From the NCBI GenBank assembly GCA_964607245.1, contig CAZSIB010000005.1, positions 1 through 64,000 on the forward strand: a stretch of 64,000 bases of DNA, in the 5' to 3' direction. A program made the translations under genes and the position numbers. The notes beneath the pieces were generated by a model. That model was not told where the DNA came from. It did not search any database and saw nothing but the letters and a program-made list of their open reading frames with translations. This DNA comes from CAZLPZ01 sp964607245. GTDB taxonomy: Bacteria; Pseudomonadota; Alphaproteobacteria; Micavibrionales; Micavibrionaceae. Numbering within the stretch: position 1 is the stretch's first letter; every line of letters starts with the position of its first letter. This document shows, in pieces, positions 27,230 to 35,454 of this stretch.

Positions 27230-28175
27230 GCAGGCTCGCATAAGCCGTTTCTGCATCAAGCGTTTGTAAATCGGCAACGGCAAGTGCTGTGCTGGCAGGT
27301 CCCAGAGGTTGATGGCGTGCGGGGGTACTCGCCCGTGTATCAAAAAGGGTGAGGACCGGACATCCCGTAACGCCAAACACATGCATCGGACCGGTATCAT
27401 TCCCAACCGCCGCGCACGCGCGACGTGCCAGCATCGGCAAATCTGTCATCGCCGTTTGACCACATAAATTGTGCACATGGGACAGGCCTTGCGCGATACT
27501 CTCGGCCAGATTTTGTTCATCCGGTGCGCCCACAATCACCACATCGTACCCCGCCGGGCCCAGACGTTTGGCGATATCTCGGTAACAATCCGCCGGGAAT
27601 CGTTTGATCAGATGTTGTGGCGAGGATCCCGGCACCATCAAGACATAGGGGCGGGTGGGTTTAAAAATATGGGCGTCGCCCCGAAGCCAGTCGAGCGGGT
27701 CGGCCGTGATGCCCTGGATATCCGCTAGCGCCAGTGTTTGCACATGCCCGTCAAAGGCGCGGCCCCGTGTACGTTCTTTTGATGTATTCCGGTGACTGGC
27801 CCCCAAGGCCGTCCCCACCCATTCGGGACGATGGGGAGAGAAAAGCCAAAAATAAAGACAGGTGCGGTCACTGTTTTGAAGATCATAAACGCGTGAAAAC
27901 CGGGCGTGCCGTAAACGACGGCGAAGCACAAAAAGCCCGGGGAGATCCCAAAATTTTGGCCGCGGATCGACCCAGACCTGATCAACATAAGGACAAAATT
28001 CCATGATGACTCGATATGGGGATGTCGTTAGAAAAGTGATGTTGGCGTCGGGATGATGACGCCTGATGGCGGCAAGCGGCCCGATCGCTTGGATCAAATC
28101 GCCAAAGGCCCCGTGCCGGATCACCAAAATATTCGTGCGCTGTTTCCCTCTGTTTTTTATGCCTTGTTTGATCAA
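27147..28175 (-). CDS. Glycosyltransferase family 9 (heptosyltransferase-like)
   Basis: A 342-aa protein with the GT9 pattern: ILVIRHGAFGDLIQAIGPL at the N-terminus, VPGSSPQHLIKRFP in the middle and GNDTGPMHVFGVTGCP near the C-terminus. Such enzymes add heptose or similar sugars to the lipopolysaccharide core in the cytoplasm. Its start is TTG, overlapping the stop of the upstream GT4 gene by 4 bp (TTGA), so the two are coupled. The end overlaps the SDR gene. Confidence 0.9.
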   Translation of the reverse strand: MIKQGIKNRGKQRTNILVIRHGAFGDLIQAIGPLAAIRRHHPDANITFLTTSPYRVIMEFCPYVDQVWVDPRPKFWDLPGLFVLRRRLRHARFSRVYDLQNSDRTCLYFWLFSPHRPEWVGTALGASHRNTSKERTRGRAFDGHVQTLALADIQGITADPLDWLRGDAHIFKPTRPYVLMVPGSSPQHLIKRFPADCYRDIAKRLGPAGYDVVIVGAPDEQNLAESIAQGLSHVHNLCGQTAMTDLPMLARRACAAVGNDTGPMHVFGVTGCPVLTLFDTRASTPARHQPLGPASTALAVADLQTLDAETAYASLLKILRPAPALMEPARGPVPEEKSATSQ

Positions 28176-29386
28176 CGTCGTATTCCCAAAAGTTCGTTAT
28201 AGATGCTGATCGTTTGTGCAATCATGTTTTCTCGGGAAAAATTCTGGGCGATATGATGCATCGCGTGATTTCCCATTTGGGCACGGGAATTGATATCGAG
28301 AGAAAGCGCAGTCTTAATCCCCCGGGCCAGGTCATCGGCATTGCCTGGAGTCACAAGATAGCCCGTGACACCATCGATGATCGTTTCACAACTGCCGCCA
28401 TGATTCGTCGCAATCACAATGCGTCCCATCGCCTGACCTTCGGTTGCAATGCGTCCAAACCCTTCGGGGTCGGTCGAGGCCGAGACTACAATATGCGCCG
28501 CCATATATGCGGCTGGCATGTCGTCGGTATGATCGACGATGCGGACACGCCCCTCAAGGTTCGCACGGCGGATGTGATCATGAAGTTCTTGGGTATAGCC
28601 ATGCCGGCCTTGATCCGATCCAATGAACACCGTAAACAAATCAGGCCTGTCAATTTTAGACAGCGCATCGATCAGCACATGTTGCCCTTTCCACCGTGTG
28701 AGACGCCCAGGTAATAGAATCACGGTCGCGCCGTCCGGAATCCGCCACGCCTCACTCATCTTGATCAACCTGTCGGGTGTGACGGCGGCAGGCGAAAAAC
28801 GATCCAGCGCCACACCGCGATGGACGAGCCGGATCCGGTCATCCGAGACGCCATAAGTGGTACGCAAATAATTTGCCACATATTCGGAAATCGCAATAAC
28901 GCGCGCACCTGCGGCAATTGCGCTGTTATATCGATGTTTGAATTTATTTTGTGTGTTATACGGAGCATGGCATGTCGTCATAAAATAGGCGCCGGTCCGG
29001 GCGCAGGCCGCGCGGGCTGACCACGCCGGCGCCCGCGAGCGCACATGCACAATATCCACCTGATAATCACGTATAAGTTTCTCGATACGTGCAATATTCC
29101 GCCAGATCACAAAGGGATTTTTACTGTGTACCGGAAGGTCAACATGCACAGCCTTGGCCCGGGCGAGTTCATGCAGACGGGCCTTGCTGCCGCCATGGCT
29201 TGCAACCAGAGACAGCCCACCCGCCGCGATGATCGCTGCCGCCATATCGACGCAGCCCTGTTCAGCGCCACCCGGCCCCAGTTCCGGAATAATCTGTAAG
29301 ATCACAGGGCGTTTGCCATGCGGGCGGTGTAAAACGGGTAAATCGAACGCCAAATGGGCCCCCATAAAATAGAAATAACGCGTCAT
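28172..29386 (-). CDS. Glycosyltransferase family 4
   Basis: A 404-aa GT-B enzyme. The N-terminal domain has IIPELGPGGAEQGCVDMA and the C-terminal domain has LLPGRLTRWKGQHVLIDAL and ASTDPEGFGRIATEGQAMG, the E-x7-E nucleotide-sugar motif. It probably builds the LPS core or a capsular glycan together with the GT9 enzyme encoded directly downstream. An internal ATG at 29365 is a possible alternative start. No N-terminal membrane anchor is clear. Confidence 0.9.
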   Translation of the reverse strand: MTRYFYFMGAHLAFDLPVLHRPHGKRPVILQIIPELGPGGAEQGCVDMAAAIIAAGGLSLVASHGGSKARLHELARAKAVHVDLPVHSKNPFVIWRNIARIEKLIRDYQVDIVHVRSRAPAWSARAACARTGAYFMTTCHAPYNTQNKFKHRYNSAIAAGARVIAISEYVANYLRTTYGVSDDRIRLVHRGVALDRFSPAAVTPDRLIKMSEAWRIPDGATVILLPGRLTRWKGQHVLIDALSKIDRPDLFTVFIGSDQGRHGYTQELHDHIRRANLEGRVRIVDHTDDMPAAYMAAHIVVSASTDPEGFGRIATEGQAMGRIVIATNHGGSCETIIDGVTGYLVTPGNADDLARGIKTALSLDINSRAQMGNHAMHHIAQNFSRENMIAQTISIYNELLGIRR

Positions 29387-29487
29387 CGCCTCTTGTCATA
29401 GGCCCAGCGCCTGATATTCTCTTACGCTTTAGGGGCCGGGGCGTCAACATGTGGAGAGCCCGAAATCCCCAAAGATAAGGACCTTTT

Positions 29488-30078
29488 ATGGACATGGCCA
29501 AAATAACATCTGTATGCGTTTTTTGTGGCGCCGCCGCGCGGATCGACCCCAAATTTCATGATCTGGCACGGGAAACCGGGGCGCTTGTTGCCCGGCAAGG
29601 CTGGACACTCGTCTATGGCGGCAGCCGTACCGGCACCATGGGTACATTGGCCGATGGGGCGCTTGCGGCCAACGGAAAGGTTGTTGGATATATCCCACGC
29701 CATTTGGAAGAACGCGAGCAACAACATTTGGGCATCACCGAATGCCATGTCGTTGAAACCATGCATGAACGCAAGAAGAAGATGGTCGATCGTGCTGATG
29801 CCTTCGTGATCTTACCGGGCGGTTTTGGAACCTTAGATGAATTCTTTGAAAACATCACCTGGCGTCAAATTGGCCTTCATGACAAACCGATCGTCATTGT
29901 CAATATCGGGGGTTTTTGGAATCATTTGCTGGATCTCATGAAAAACCTGGAGGCGACGGGCTTCATTCGTCCTGAAAACTTGTCTCTTTATCAGGTTGTT
30001 GAGGACATCGAACAAATTCCAGCAGCGCTTGCGGCCGCCGCAGAGATCCGTTTCGACCCGAACGCAAAATGGATTTAA
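29488..30078 (+). CDS. LOG family protein (TIGR00730-type)
   Basis: A 196-aa Rossmann-fold protein with CVFCGAAARIDP, YGGSRTGTMG and the PGGFGTLDEFFE motif of the LOG family. Known members remove ribose 5-phosphate from cytokinin or other nucleoside monophosphates. The exact bacterial substrate is not settled. The ATG at 29488 has an AAGGA site. Confidence 0.9.
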   Translation: MDMAKITSVCVFCGAAARIDPKFHDLARETGALVARQGWTLVYGGSRTGTMGTLADGALAANGKVVGYIPRHLEEREQQHLGITECHVVETMHERKKKMVDRADAFVILPGGFGTLDEFFENITWRQIGLHDKPIVIVNIGGFWNHLLDLMKNLEATGFIRPENLSLYQVVEDIEQIPAALAAAAEIRFDPNAKWI

Positions 30079-30199
30079 CATAGCATCTTTATGAAATTAG
30101 TAATCTTTTGACGTGCAATATAAGGGTATGTGGTTCGGCGGCGATCATTGCGGCCGGTTCCTTGTTCGCGATTGCTCTCTTGTCAAAGGATTTCTCAAG

Positions 30200-31252
30200 G
30201 TGCCCCAATTCTATAAATCAGATTATGACGACGCCAAAGGCATTGCAGAACGCGTGAATGCCACGTTGCTGGAACTCACCTTACCGCCCACCCCTGAAAT
30301 TTATGAACTTTGGTATGTGTACCATGCCGAACTGAACCCGGACGTCGTCCACGATATCAATGCGCTGCGCGCGAAATCCCCGCACATCAGTTTGGATGCC
30401 TGTCAATCCATCTATGCCAAATATCTATCTCAAGATAAAACCGACGCGGCGATCAAACGCGCCGGCGAACAAATCCAAGAAACCATCCGAGAAGTCAATC
30501 AAGCCGTCACAGATGTTCAAACGCGGACCCAAAGCTATAGTAAAAATCTCGGGTCCGTTGTTCAAAAGGTCCAAAGTACGGATGATCCGCACATGATCCG
30601 GTCGGTCCTTGCGACCCTTGTCAAGGATACAACCGCCATGCTGGAAACCAGCGGTCGCCTGCACGAGGAACTTGATAAATCCGCCCGGGTCATCCATGAA
30701 CTTCAACGGGATCTTGAAATTGTCAAGCGTGAAGCCATGACCGATGGGTTAACGGGGTTGTCAAACCGTAAGGCCTTTGACCAGCAGATGAAACGCGCAA
30801 TTGCAGACGCGCGCAGCACGGGCCATGCCTTTACGTTACTGATGATCGACATCGATCATTTCAAAAGTTTCAATGACAATTACGGCCACCAGATCGGGGA
30901 TCAGGTCTTGCGCCTGGTCGGGCGCACTTTGGTCGATGGCATTAAAGGACGCGATTTTGCGGCGCGTTATGGCGGCGAAGAATTTTCAATTATTCTCCCC
31001 GAATCAAACATTCTGGCGGGGATGGCGGTCGGAAATGCATTGCGTAAGGCGATTGCCATGAAAGAAATTATGAACCGCAGCACAGGCGAAAAACTGGGCC
31101 GTGTGACCATGTCGGTAGGGGTCGCCGAATTTGTGGCGAGCGAAAGCGCGGATGAATTGATCGAACGAGCAGACAGTGCGCTTTATACCGCCAAACATAA
31201 TGGCCGGAATCAAGTGGCCGCCGCGCCCGCACCCGGTGCCCGGGTCGCGTAA
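30200..31252 (+). CDS. Diguanylate cyclase (GGDEF domain)
   Basis: A 350-aa protein. I place the start at GTG 30200 because it has a good AAAGGA site (30185-30190); an upstream GTG at 30113 is possible. Residues about 1-175 are a helical, probably cytosolic sensory or dimerisation region, seen before GGDEF in other alphaproteobacterial cyclases, with a coiled coil near 100-175. The GGDEF domain (about 185-345) has the intact active site RYGGEEF (residues 256-262) and the DIDHFKSFNDNYGH metal site. It makes c-di-GMP from two GTP. The usual product-inhibition site RxxD reads KGRD, so feedback may be weak. No EAL domain is present. Confidence 0.88.
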   Translation: MPQFYKSDYDDAKGIAERVNATLLELTLPPTPEIYELWYVYHAELNPDVVHDINALRAKSPHISLDACQSIYAKYLSQDKTDAAIKRAGEQIQETIREVNQAVTDVQTRTQSYSKNLGSVVQKVQSTDDPHMIRSVLATLVKDTTAMLETSGRLHEELDKSARVIHELQRDLEIVKREAMTDGLTGLSNRKAFDQQMKRAIADARSTGHAFTLLMIDIDHFKSFNDNYGHQIGDQVLRLVGRTLVDGIKGRDFAARYGGEEFSIILPESNILAGMAVGNALRKAIAMKEIMNRSTGEKLGRVTMSVGVAEFVASESADELIERADSALYTAKHNGRNQVAAAPAPGARVA

Positions 31253-31277
31253 CGCAAGCGGCCAATTGAGTATCGGT

Positions 31278-32036
31278 TTAATTCGCAAGGGCCAACGGCG
31301 CCACGCTCTGAATTCCAGTGTTTATCGCCTTGGTACAGGCATCTGCTTTCTTCGCCCCAGAAGGGGTATAGATCGAAACAAGCCGTCCGTCTTTCCCTTT
31401 GATATCTGCCGCGTGCGTATATCCTGCGGGAAGGGTTGTCCCGCCCGATGCCAGGCCGTTAAAGACAACCAAGGACGGCGCACAAACTTTCGGCGTCACC
31501 TTGCCGGTCACCGCTTGCATACAGGCGGCAAGTCCTGTCGGCGTTACAGTTTTGGGAGCAATGGCATTAACGACTTTTTGCTTGGCATTGTTAAGCCGGC
31601 TTCTCAGATCCGTGGGGCTACCTTGGCTTGTCGGTAATGCGGCACGCGTTTTGAAAGACACCTGAACCCGTTCGCCTTTCGGACCGTTGATTTCGGTTGA
31701 ATAATCACCCATTTTGGCCGCAGAATCGCTGCTTTCCAGCACTTTAATGGTCACGTTATTTTTCTTGCAGATTTCTGCCGCAGGAGAAAGTTTTTCTTTG
31801 TCACCCTTCGCCATCTCACGCGCCGCGCTGGCTGCACTAGCGGCGGCCGACGCAACCCAAGCGGTTGCCCCTGAGGCAGCATTCGCAACAGGTGCTGCAA
31901 CTGCTGCTGTCCCGGACGCCCCGGTAGACCCCGTGATTTTACCTTTTAATCCTTCAATCTGAGCACACCCAGCAAGAAGAGCCGCGCCCAGAACAGTGGC
32001 GATGGTTTTTTGAGAAATTGTTGTAGGAACAGACAT
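31278..32036 (-). CDS. Hypothetical lipoprotein under a CtrA box
   Basis: A 252-aa protein with a lipoprotein signal (TIATVLGAALLAGC, lipobox LAGC). An Ala/Ser-rich linker follows (about 45-75), then a mature domain with Cys in AEICKKN, AACMQA, KVCAPS and DACTKA that could be disulfide-bonded in the periplasm. I do not recognise the family. A GAGGGT site precedes the ATG. A perfect CtrA site lies 24-38 bp upstream, so expression is probably tied to the cell cycle. Confidence 0.75.
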   Translation of the reverse strand: MSVPTTISQKTIATVLGAALLAGCAQIEGLKGKITGSTGASGTAAVAAPVANAASGATAWVASAAASAASAAREMAKGDKEKLSPAAEICKKNNVTIKVLESSDSAAKMGDYSTEINGPKGERVQVSFKTRAALPTSQGSPTDLRSRLNNAKQKVVNAIAPKTVTPTGLAACMQAVTGKVTPKVCAPSLVVFNGLASGGTTLPAGYTHAADIKGKDGRLVSIYTPSGAKKADACTKAINTGIQSVAPLALAN

Positions 32037-32059
32037 TTACACCCTCTTTTGTTGTATTG

Positions 32060-32074
32060 TTAACGAATGGTTAA
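32060..32074 (-). promoter_or_regulatory. CtrA binding site (TTAA-N7-TTAA)
   Basis: On the minus strand the bases read TTAACCATTCGTTAAC. That is a perfect full CtrA box with the preferred half-site TTAACCAT. It lies 24-38 bp upstream of the lipoprotein start at 32036. CtrA is the alphaproteobacterial cell-cycle master regulator. I saw no second perfect full box in the other gene-free gaps I read. Confidence 0.75.
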
Positions 32075-32133
32075 TTCACCAGTTTCGTTACAATACCGCA
32101 AAAGGATGGCGATGTCAATATATTATGGATAAT

Positions 32134-32649
32134 TTAACGCTGCATGACCGACTTGATCAAATCATCGTCCATGTCATCCGCCGCGTTCTCATCCGGGGTA
32201 AGTAAACGGCTGCGTTTATTCATCTGATAGGCCATGCGGGCATGGTCGGCACAGTACGGAATCCCCGGGACGGTCTGGCACCCACAGAAATTAAAGCCCG
32301 GATCTTTCGGGTCCCCGAGCGGCCAACGGCACATCCGTTCTTTGAGATCAATCAGTTTGATCCCCTTCACGTCAATTTTGACGGGCGCGGGCGGCGGCGT
32401 TCGAACCGCGCGCAGTTTTTCCGGACGCGCGGCGCTTCCGGCTATCTTTTGCGTATTCGCCGGCTTGACCTTGGGGGTCATGGTCGTCGAGATAGGTGAA
32501 ACGCGTGAGGAGAGTTTTAGACGGTGGGCCTTGCCGATGACGGCGTTTCGGCTGAACCCCGATCCCAAGACCCGCGCGATCTCGGCGGCGGTGCGGCCTT
32601 CACCCCATAATTTTTTTAGCAATGCTACACGTTCATCGGTCCAGCTCAA
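32134..32649 (-). CDS. gcrA: Cell-cycle regulator GcrA
   Basis: A 171-aa protein. It starts MSWTDERVALLKKLWGEG with the helix-turn-helix that follows (EIARVLG, SRNAVIGKAHRL). It ends with the Cys-containing C-terminal domain (CRWPLGDPKDPGFNFCG) that binds the housekeeping sigma factor. GcrA acts with CcrM-methylated GANTC sites to switch S-phase promoters on. The start codon is TTG at 32649 with an AGGAG site 9 bp upstream; this rests on the family N-terminus and the site. The protein is restricted to alphaproteobacteria and so dates the window. Confidence 0.95.
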   Translation of the reverse strand: MSWTDERVALLKKLWGEGRTAAEIARVLGSGFSRNAVIGKAHRLKLSSRVSPISTTMTPKVKPANTQKIAGSAARPEKLRAVRTPPPAPVKIDVKGIKLIDLKERMCRWPLGDPKDPGFNFCGCQTVPGIPYCADHARMAYQMNKRSRLLTPDENAADDMDDDLIKSVMQR

Positions 32650-32854
32650 GATGGGGTACTCCTCTTTGCGTGTCGCGGGGGCGTTTGAATAGGATCGATC
32701 AATTCAATCAAAATTCAAAAGCACACGCGTCCGTCGGTCTTCGCTTGTTTGTTGGAACTGAATGTACCTTATCAGAGGAGGAATCATCACGCCAAGGGAT
32801 CACGTGATTCAGGCGTGGCCTTATCCACAAGGAAATAGAGAAGAGAACTTACAG

Positions 32855-32918
32855 TGTCATTCCAGCGTAGGCTGGAATCTCGATACGTTACGAGGCCCCA
32901 GCCTTCGCTGGGGCGACA
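32855..32918. repeat. Intergenic palindromic repeat
   Basis: A 64-bp element with outer arms TGTCATTCC and GGGGCGACA. Inside are two hairpins: ATTCCAGC/GCTGGAAT and CCCCAGC/GCTGGGG. It is of the TGTCATTCC...CGACA class of dispersed REP-like elements. It lies between the gcrA start and the end of era, where no gene is seen (32650-32941). Confidence 0.7.
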
Positions 32919-32941
32919 ATTCTTGTGTGTGTTCTTTAAAA

Positions 32942-33859
32942 TTAGGAGCGCAATAATCCACTGAGGCGCAAGCGCTCAACCTTTTGATCCCATTTCGGGT
33001 CAACAATCACGTGCAAAAACAAATGCACGCGCCGTTCAAAAATATCCGTCATGTGATGGCGGGCACTGGCCCCGATTTGTTTTAAGGTGGTTCCACCCTT
33101 TCCAATCACGATGCCTTTGTGCCCATCCCGACCGACAATAATATTTTGATGAATGGTCACGCTGCCACTCTCGTCATGGGTAAGCGCCGTGGTTTCGACC
33201 ATCGTTTGATACGGAAGCTCTTGGTGTAGCCGATCGAAAATCTGTTCGCGCGTAATCTCGGCCGCCATCAACATGGACGGAATATCGGTGACGGTATCTT
33301 CCGGATATAAAAACGGCGCGGTCGGCAAATGATGGATCAACCCGTCTAAAAGATCACGCAACCCGTCGCCCTTTTGTCCTGAAATCATAAAGATTTGAGA
33401 AAAAGCGATATGATCTTGATAGGATTTGGCAAGTGCCATGAGTTTATCCTTCGGATGGACCGCGTCGCATTTATTGAGCGCAAGGAAAATCGGCTGATCC
33501 ACTCGGCGGCGCTTGATAATCTCATCAAGATATTGAAAGTCGGGGGGAACGGGTGCGGCGGCGGCATCGACCAACACCAGCACCATATCGACATCATAAA
33601 GCGTATTCCAGACTTCATCGATCATCGCGCGGTCAAGCGCGCGGCGCGGATCAAACAAGCCCGGTGTGTCCACAAAAATAATCTGTGCGGTTTCATCCGT
33701 ATAAATGCCGTTAATCCGGCAGCGCGTCGTCTGAACCTTGCGCGAGACGATGCTCACCTTGGCGCCCACCAGATAATTCATGAGCGTCGATTTTCCGGCA
33801 TTTGTGGCACCAATAATCGCACAGGATCCGCAACGGGTCGCAACAGGGGCTTTGGTCAT
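32942..33859 (-). CDS. era: GTPase Era
   Basis: A 305-aa GTPase with G1 IGATNAGKSTLMN, G2 QTTR, G3 FVDTPGLFDP, G4 LNKCD and the C-terminal KH domain (IVIGKGGTTLKQIG). It binds 16S rRNA and assists 30S maturation. It overlaps rnc by 4 bp (ATGA), in the conserved lepB-rnc-era order. No recO follows; the next gene on the strand is gcrA. Confidence 0.97.
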   Translation of the reverse strand: MTKAPVATRCGSCAIIGATNAGKSTLMNYLVGAKVSIVSRKVQTTRCRINGIYTDETAQIIFVDTPGLFDPRRALDRAMIDEVWNTLYDVDMVLVLVDAAAAPVPPDFQYLDEIIKRRRVDQPIFLALNKCDAVHPKDKLMALAKSYQDHIAFSQIFMISGQKGDGLRDLLDGLIHHLPTAPFLYPEDTVTDIPSMLMAAEITREQIFDRLHQELPYQTMVETTALTHDESGSVTIHQNIIVGRDGHKGIVIGKGGTTLKQIGASARHHMTDIFERRVHLFLHVIVDPKWDQKVERLRLSGLLRS

Positions 33860-34527
33860 TTTTGGGTACTCAATAGCTCAAGAAGGGCGCGGGCCGCGTC
33901 TTTTTCCGCTGCGCGGCGCGAGGGGCCCTTGCCCCGTGCCTTCAGATTTTTATCCACGCTCACCTGGATATCAAAAATCAGGGCATGGTCCGGGCCTTTT
34001 TTTGTGCACAGGCGATACATGGGCAAGGGCTTGCCGCGCGCCTGCGCCCATTCCTGAAGCGCATTTTTGGGGTCTTGCGGCGGCACCACCATCTGACGCA
34101 AAACATCCGCCCAAAGCGTCGTAATCAATTTTTGACAGGACGGATAACCTTGATCGAGATAAAGCGCGCCGATAATCGCCTCAAGCGTATCCGCAATGAT
34201 GTTATCCACGATATCGTTGGGTGTTTTAATCCCCACAAGCGCGGCCCGGATCGCGCCCGACACGCCATGCGCGCGTGCAATCGCGGCAAGAGTGGACGCC
34301 TGAACGAGCGATCCGTGGCGCAAGGCCAAGGCGCCTTCGCTTTCCTCTGGATAGGCCATATAAATCGCCTCGGCCAGTACAAGGCTCAGCACGCGGTCGC
34401 CCAGAAATTCCAATCGCTGGTTGTTTTTCTCACCCTGTCGACTGGCATGGGTGAGGGAGAGTTCCAAAAGTGCCGGATCACGAAAGGTGATCCCCGCAAC
34501 ATCGAGAAGGGTAAAATCCCGGCTCAT
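33856..34527 (-). CDS. rnc: Ribonuclease III
   Basis: A 223-aa dsRNA endonuclease. The catalytic signature is QRLEFLGDRVLSLV near residue 40, with the second metal-binding acidic pair in DTLEAIIGALYLD. A C-terminal dsRNA-binding domain (about 150-222) ends RRAAEKDAARALLELL. It processes rRNA and dsRNA regulators. The start overlaps the lepB stop and the stop overlaps the era start, both by 4 bp. Confidence 0.97.
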   Translation of the reverse strand: MSRDFTLLDVAGITFRDPALLELSLTHASRQGEKNNQRLEFLGDRVLSLVLAEAIYMAYPEESEGALALRHGSLVQASTLAAIARAHGVSGAIRAALVGIKTPNDIVDNIIADTLEAIIGALYLDQGYPSCQKLITTLWADVLRQMVVPPQDPKNALQEWAQARGKPLPMYRLCTKKGPDHALIFDIQVSVDKNLKARGKGPSRRAAEKDAARALLELLSTQK

Positions 34528-35291
34528 GATTTTTGGGGCCCAATCGGATCAAAGAGACGGTCATATCGAATGGACCAGGGCCATTTCCACGGTTCATATA
34601 AACGGGCATAGCCATTTGTTGAAAAGAAAATCACATCGGCCCGTCCGACAATATTACGAAGTGGAATAAACCCGACAAGATCCGTGACGCGTGAATCGCG
34701 TGAATTATCGCGGTTATCGCCCATGGCGAAATAATGCCCCGCGGGAACGGTAAAGGGGCCGGCATTGTCCAAATCTTCGGCATCCCCCACTTCATAGATA
34801 TTGTGCGCAACCCCACCCGGGAGCGTTTCGATATACCGCATGACGGTGATTTCTTGGCCATAGCCGTTTTCAACCCGGTCATACCCATCCGCCGTACGGG
34901 GGACAAGCGTACCGTTTAAATAAAGCCGCCCATTGATCGTCTGCACCGTATCGCCGGGCAGGCCGATAATCCGCTTGATATAGTCAATGCGGGGATCACT
35001 GGGGAGTTTAAAGACAATTACATCGCCACGCGCGGGGGTCTTGCCCGCCCAAATCCGCTCTTGGATCGGCATGATTCCAAAGGGGAAGGAATATCGACTA
35101 TAGCCATAATCACGCTTTGAGACGAATAAATAATCCCCGATCTGCAGCGTGGGCAGCATCGATCCCGACGGGATATTAAAGGGCTCATAGAGAAAACTGC
35201 GGATCAAGACCGCCAACAAAAAGGCGATCATGGCGGTTTTGGCGAGTTCGGACCAGCTTTCAGGATCTTTTTTCAAGGGCATCGGGCACAT
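34524..35291 (-). CDS. lepB: Signal peptidase I
   Basis: A membrane-anchored serine protease of about 255 aa that removes signal peptides at the periplasmic face. One N-terminal transmembrane helix (MIAFLLAVLIRSFLYEPF) is followed by the Ser nucleophile in IPSGSMLPTL, the general-base Lys in YIKRIIGLPGD and the box GDNRDNSRDSR. ATG 35291 or 35282 is possible, and neither has a strong ribosome-binding site. Its usual upstream neighbour acpS is separated from it here by an oppositely oriented gene. Confidence 0.95.
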   Translation of the reverse strand: MCPMPLKKDPESWSELAKTAMIAFLLAVLIRSFLYEPFNIPSGSMLPTLQIGDYLFVSKRDYGYSRYSFPFGIMPIQERIWAGKTPARGDVIVFKLPSDPRIDYIKRIIGLPGDTVQTINGRLYLNGTLVPRTADGYDRVENGYGQEITVMRYIETLPGGVAHNIYEVGDAEDLDNAGPFTVPAGHYFAMGDNRDNSRDSRVTDLVGFIPLRNIVGRADVIFFSTNGYARLYEPWKWPWSIRYDRLFDPIGPQKS

Positions 35292-35386
35292 CAATTAAAA
35301 GGGGTCATCAGCAGTTGTTCATGGGGGTTAGTTATGCCGGATTTTAAGATCCTGCACCAGAGGGAGAAAATTAACGAAATATTGAC

Positions 35387-35447
35387 TTGACAGAACATTG
35401 TCCGCGGGAATAATTTGCCGAAATCCAGAAAAAGTCAAATAGGGGAG
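35387..35447 (+). promoter_or_regulatory. Candidate promoter and ribosome-binding site of the histidine phosphatase gene
   Basis: A consensus -35 TTGACA (35387-35392) is followed after 16 bp by AATAAT (35409-35414) as a possible -10; TAATTT at 35411 gives 18 bp. A strong Shine-Dalgarno AGGGGAG (35441-35447) sits 7 bp before the ATG at 35455. This is the best-looking sigma-70 promoter I found in the window. A near-CtrA sequence (TTAACGAAATATTGA, one mismatch in the second half) overlaps the -35 from 35371. Confidence 0.5.
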
Positions 35448-35454
35448 AACGAAC

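Noticed and set aside
35371..35385. Second CtrA site before the histidine phosphatase
   Set aside because: TTAACGAAATATTGA has a mismatch in the second half-site; mentioned in the promoter entry but not called.
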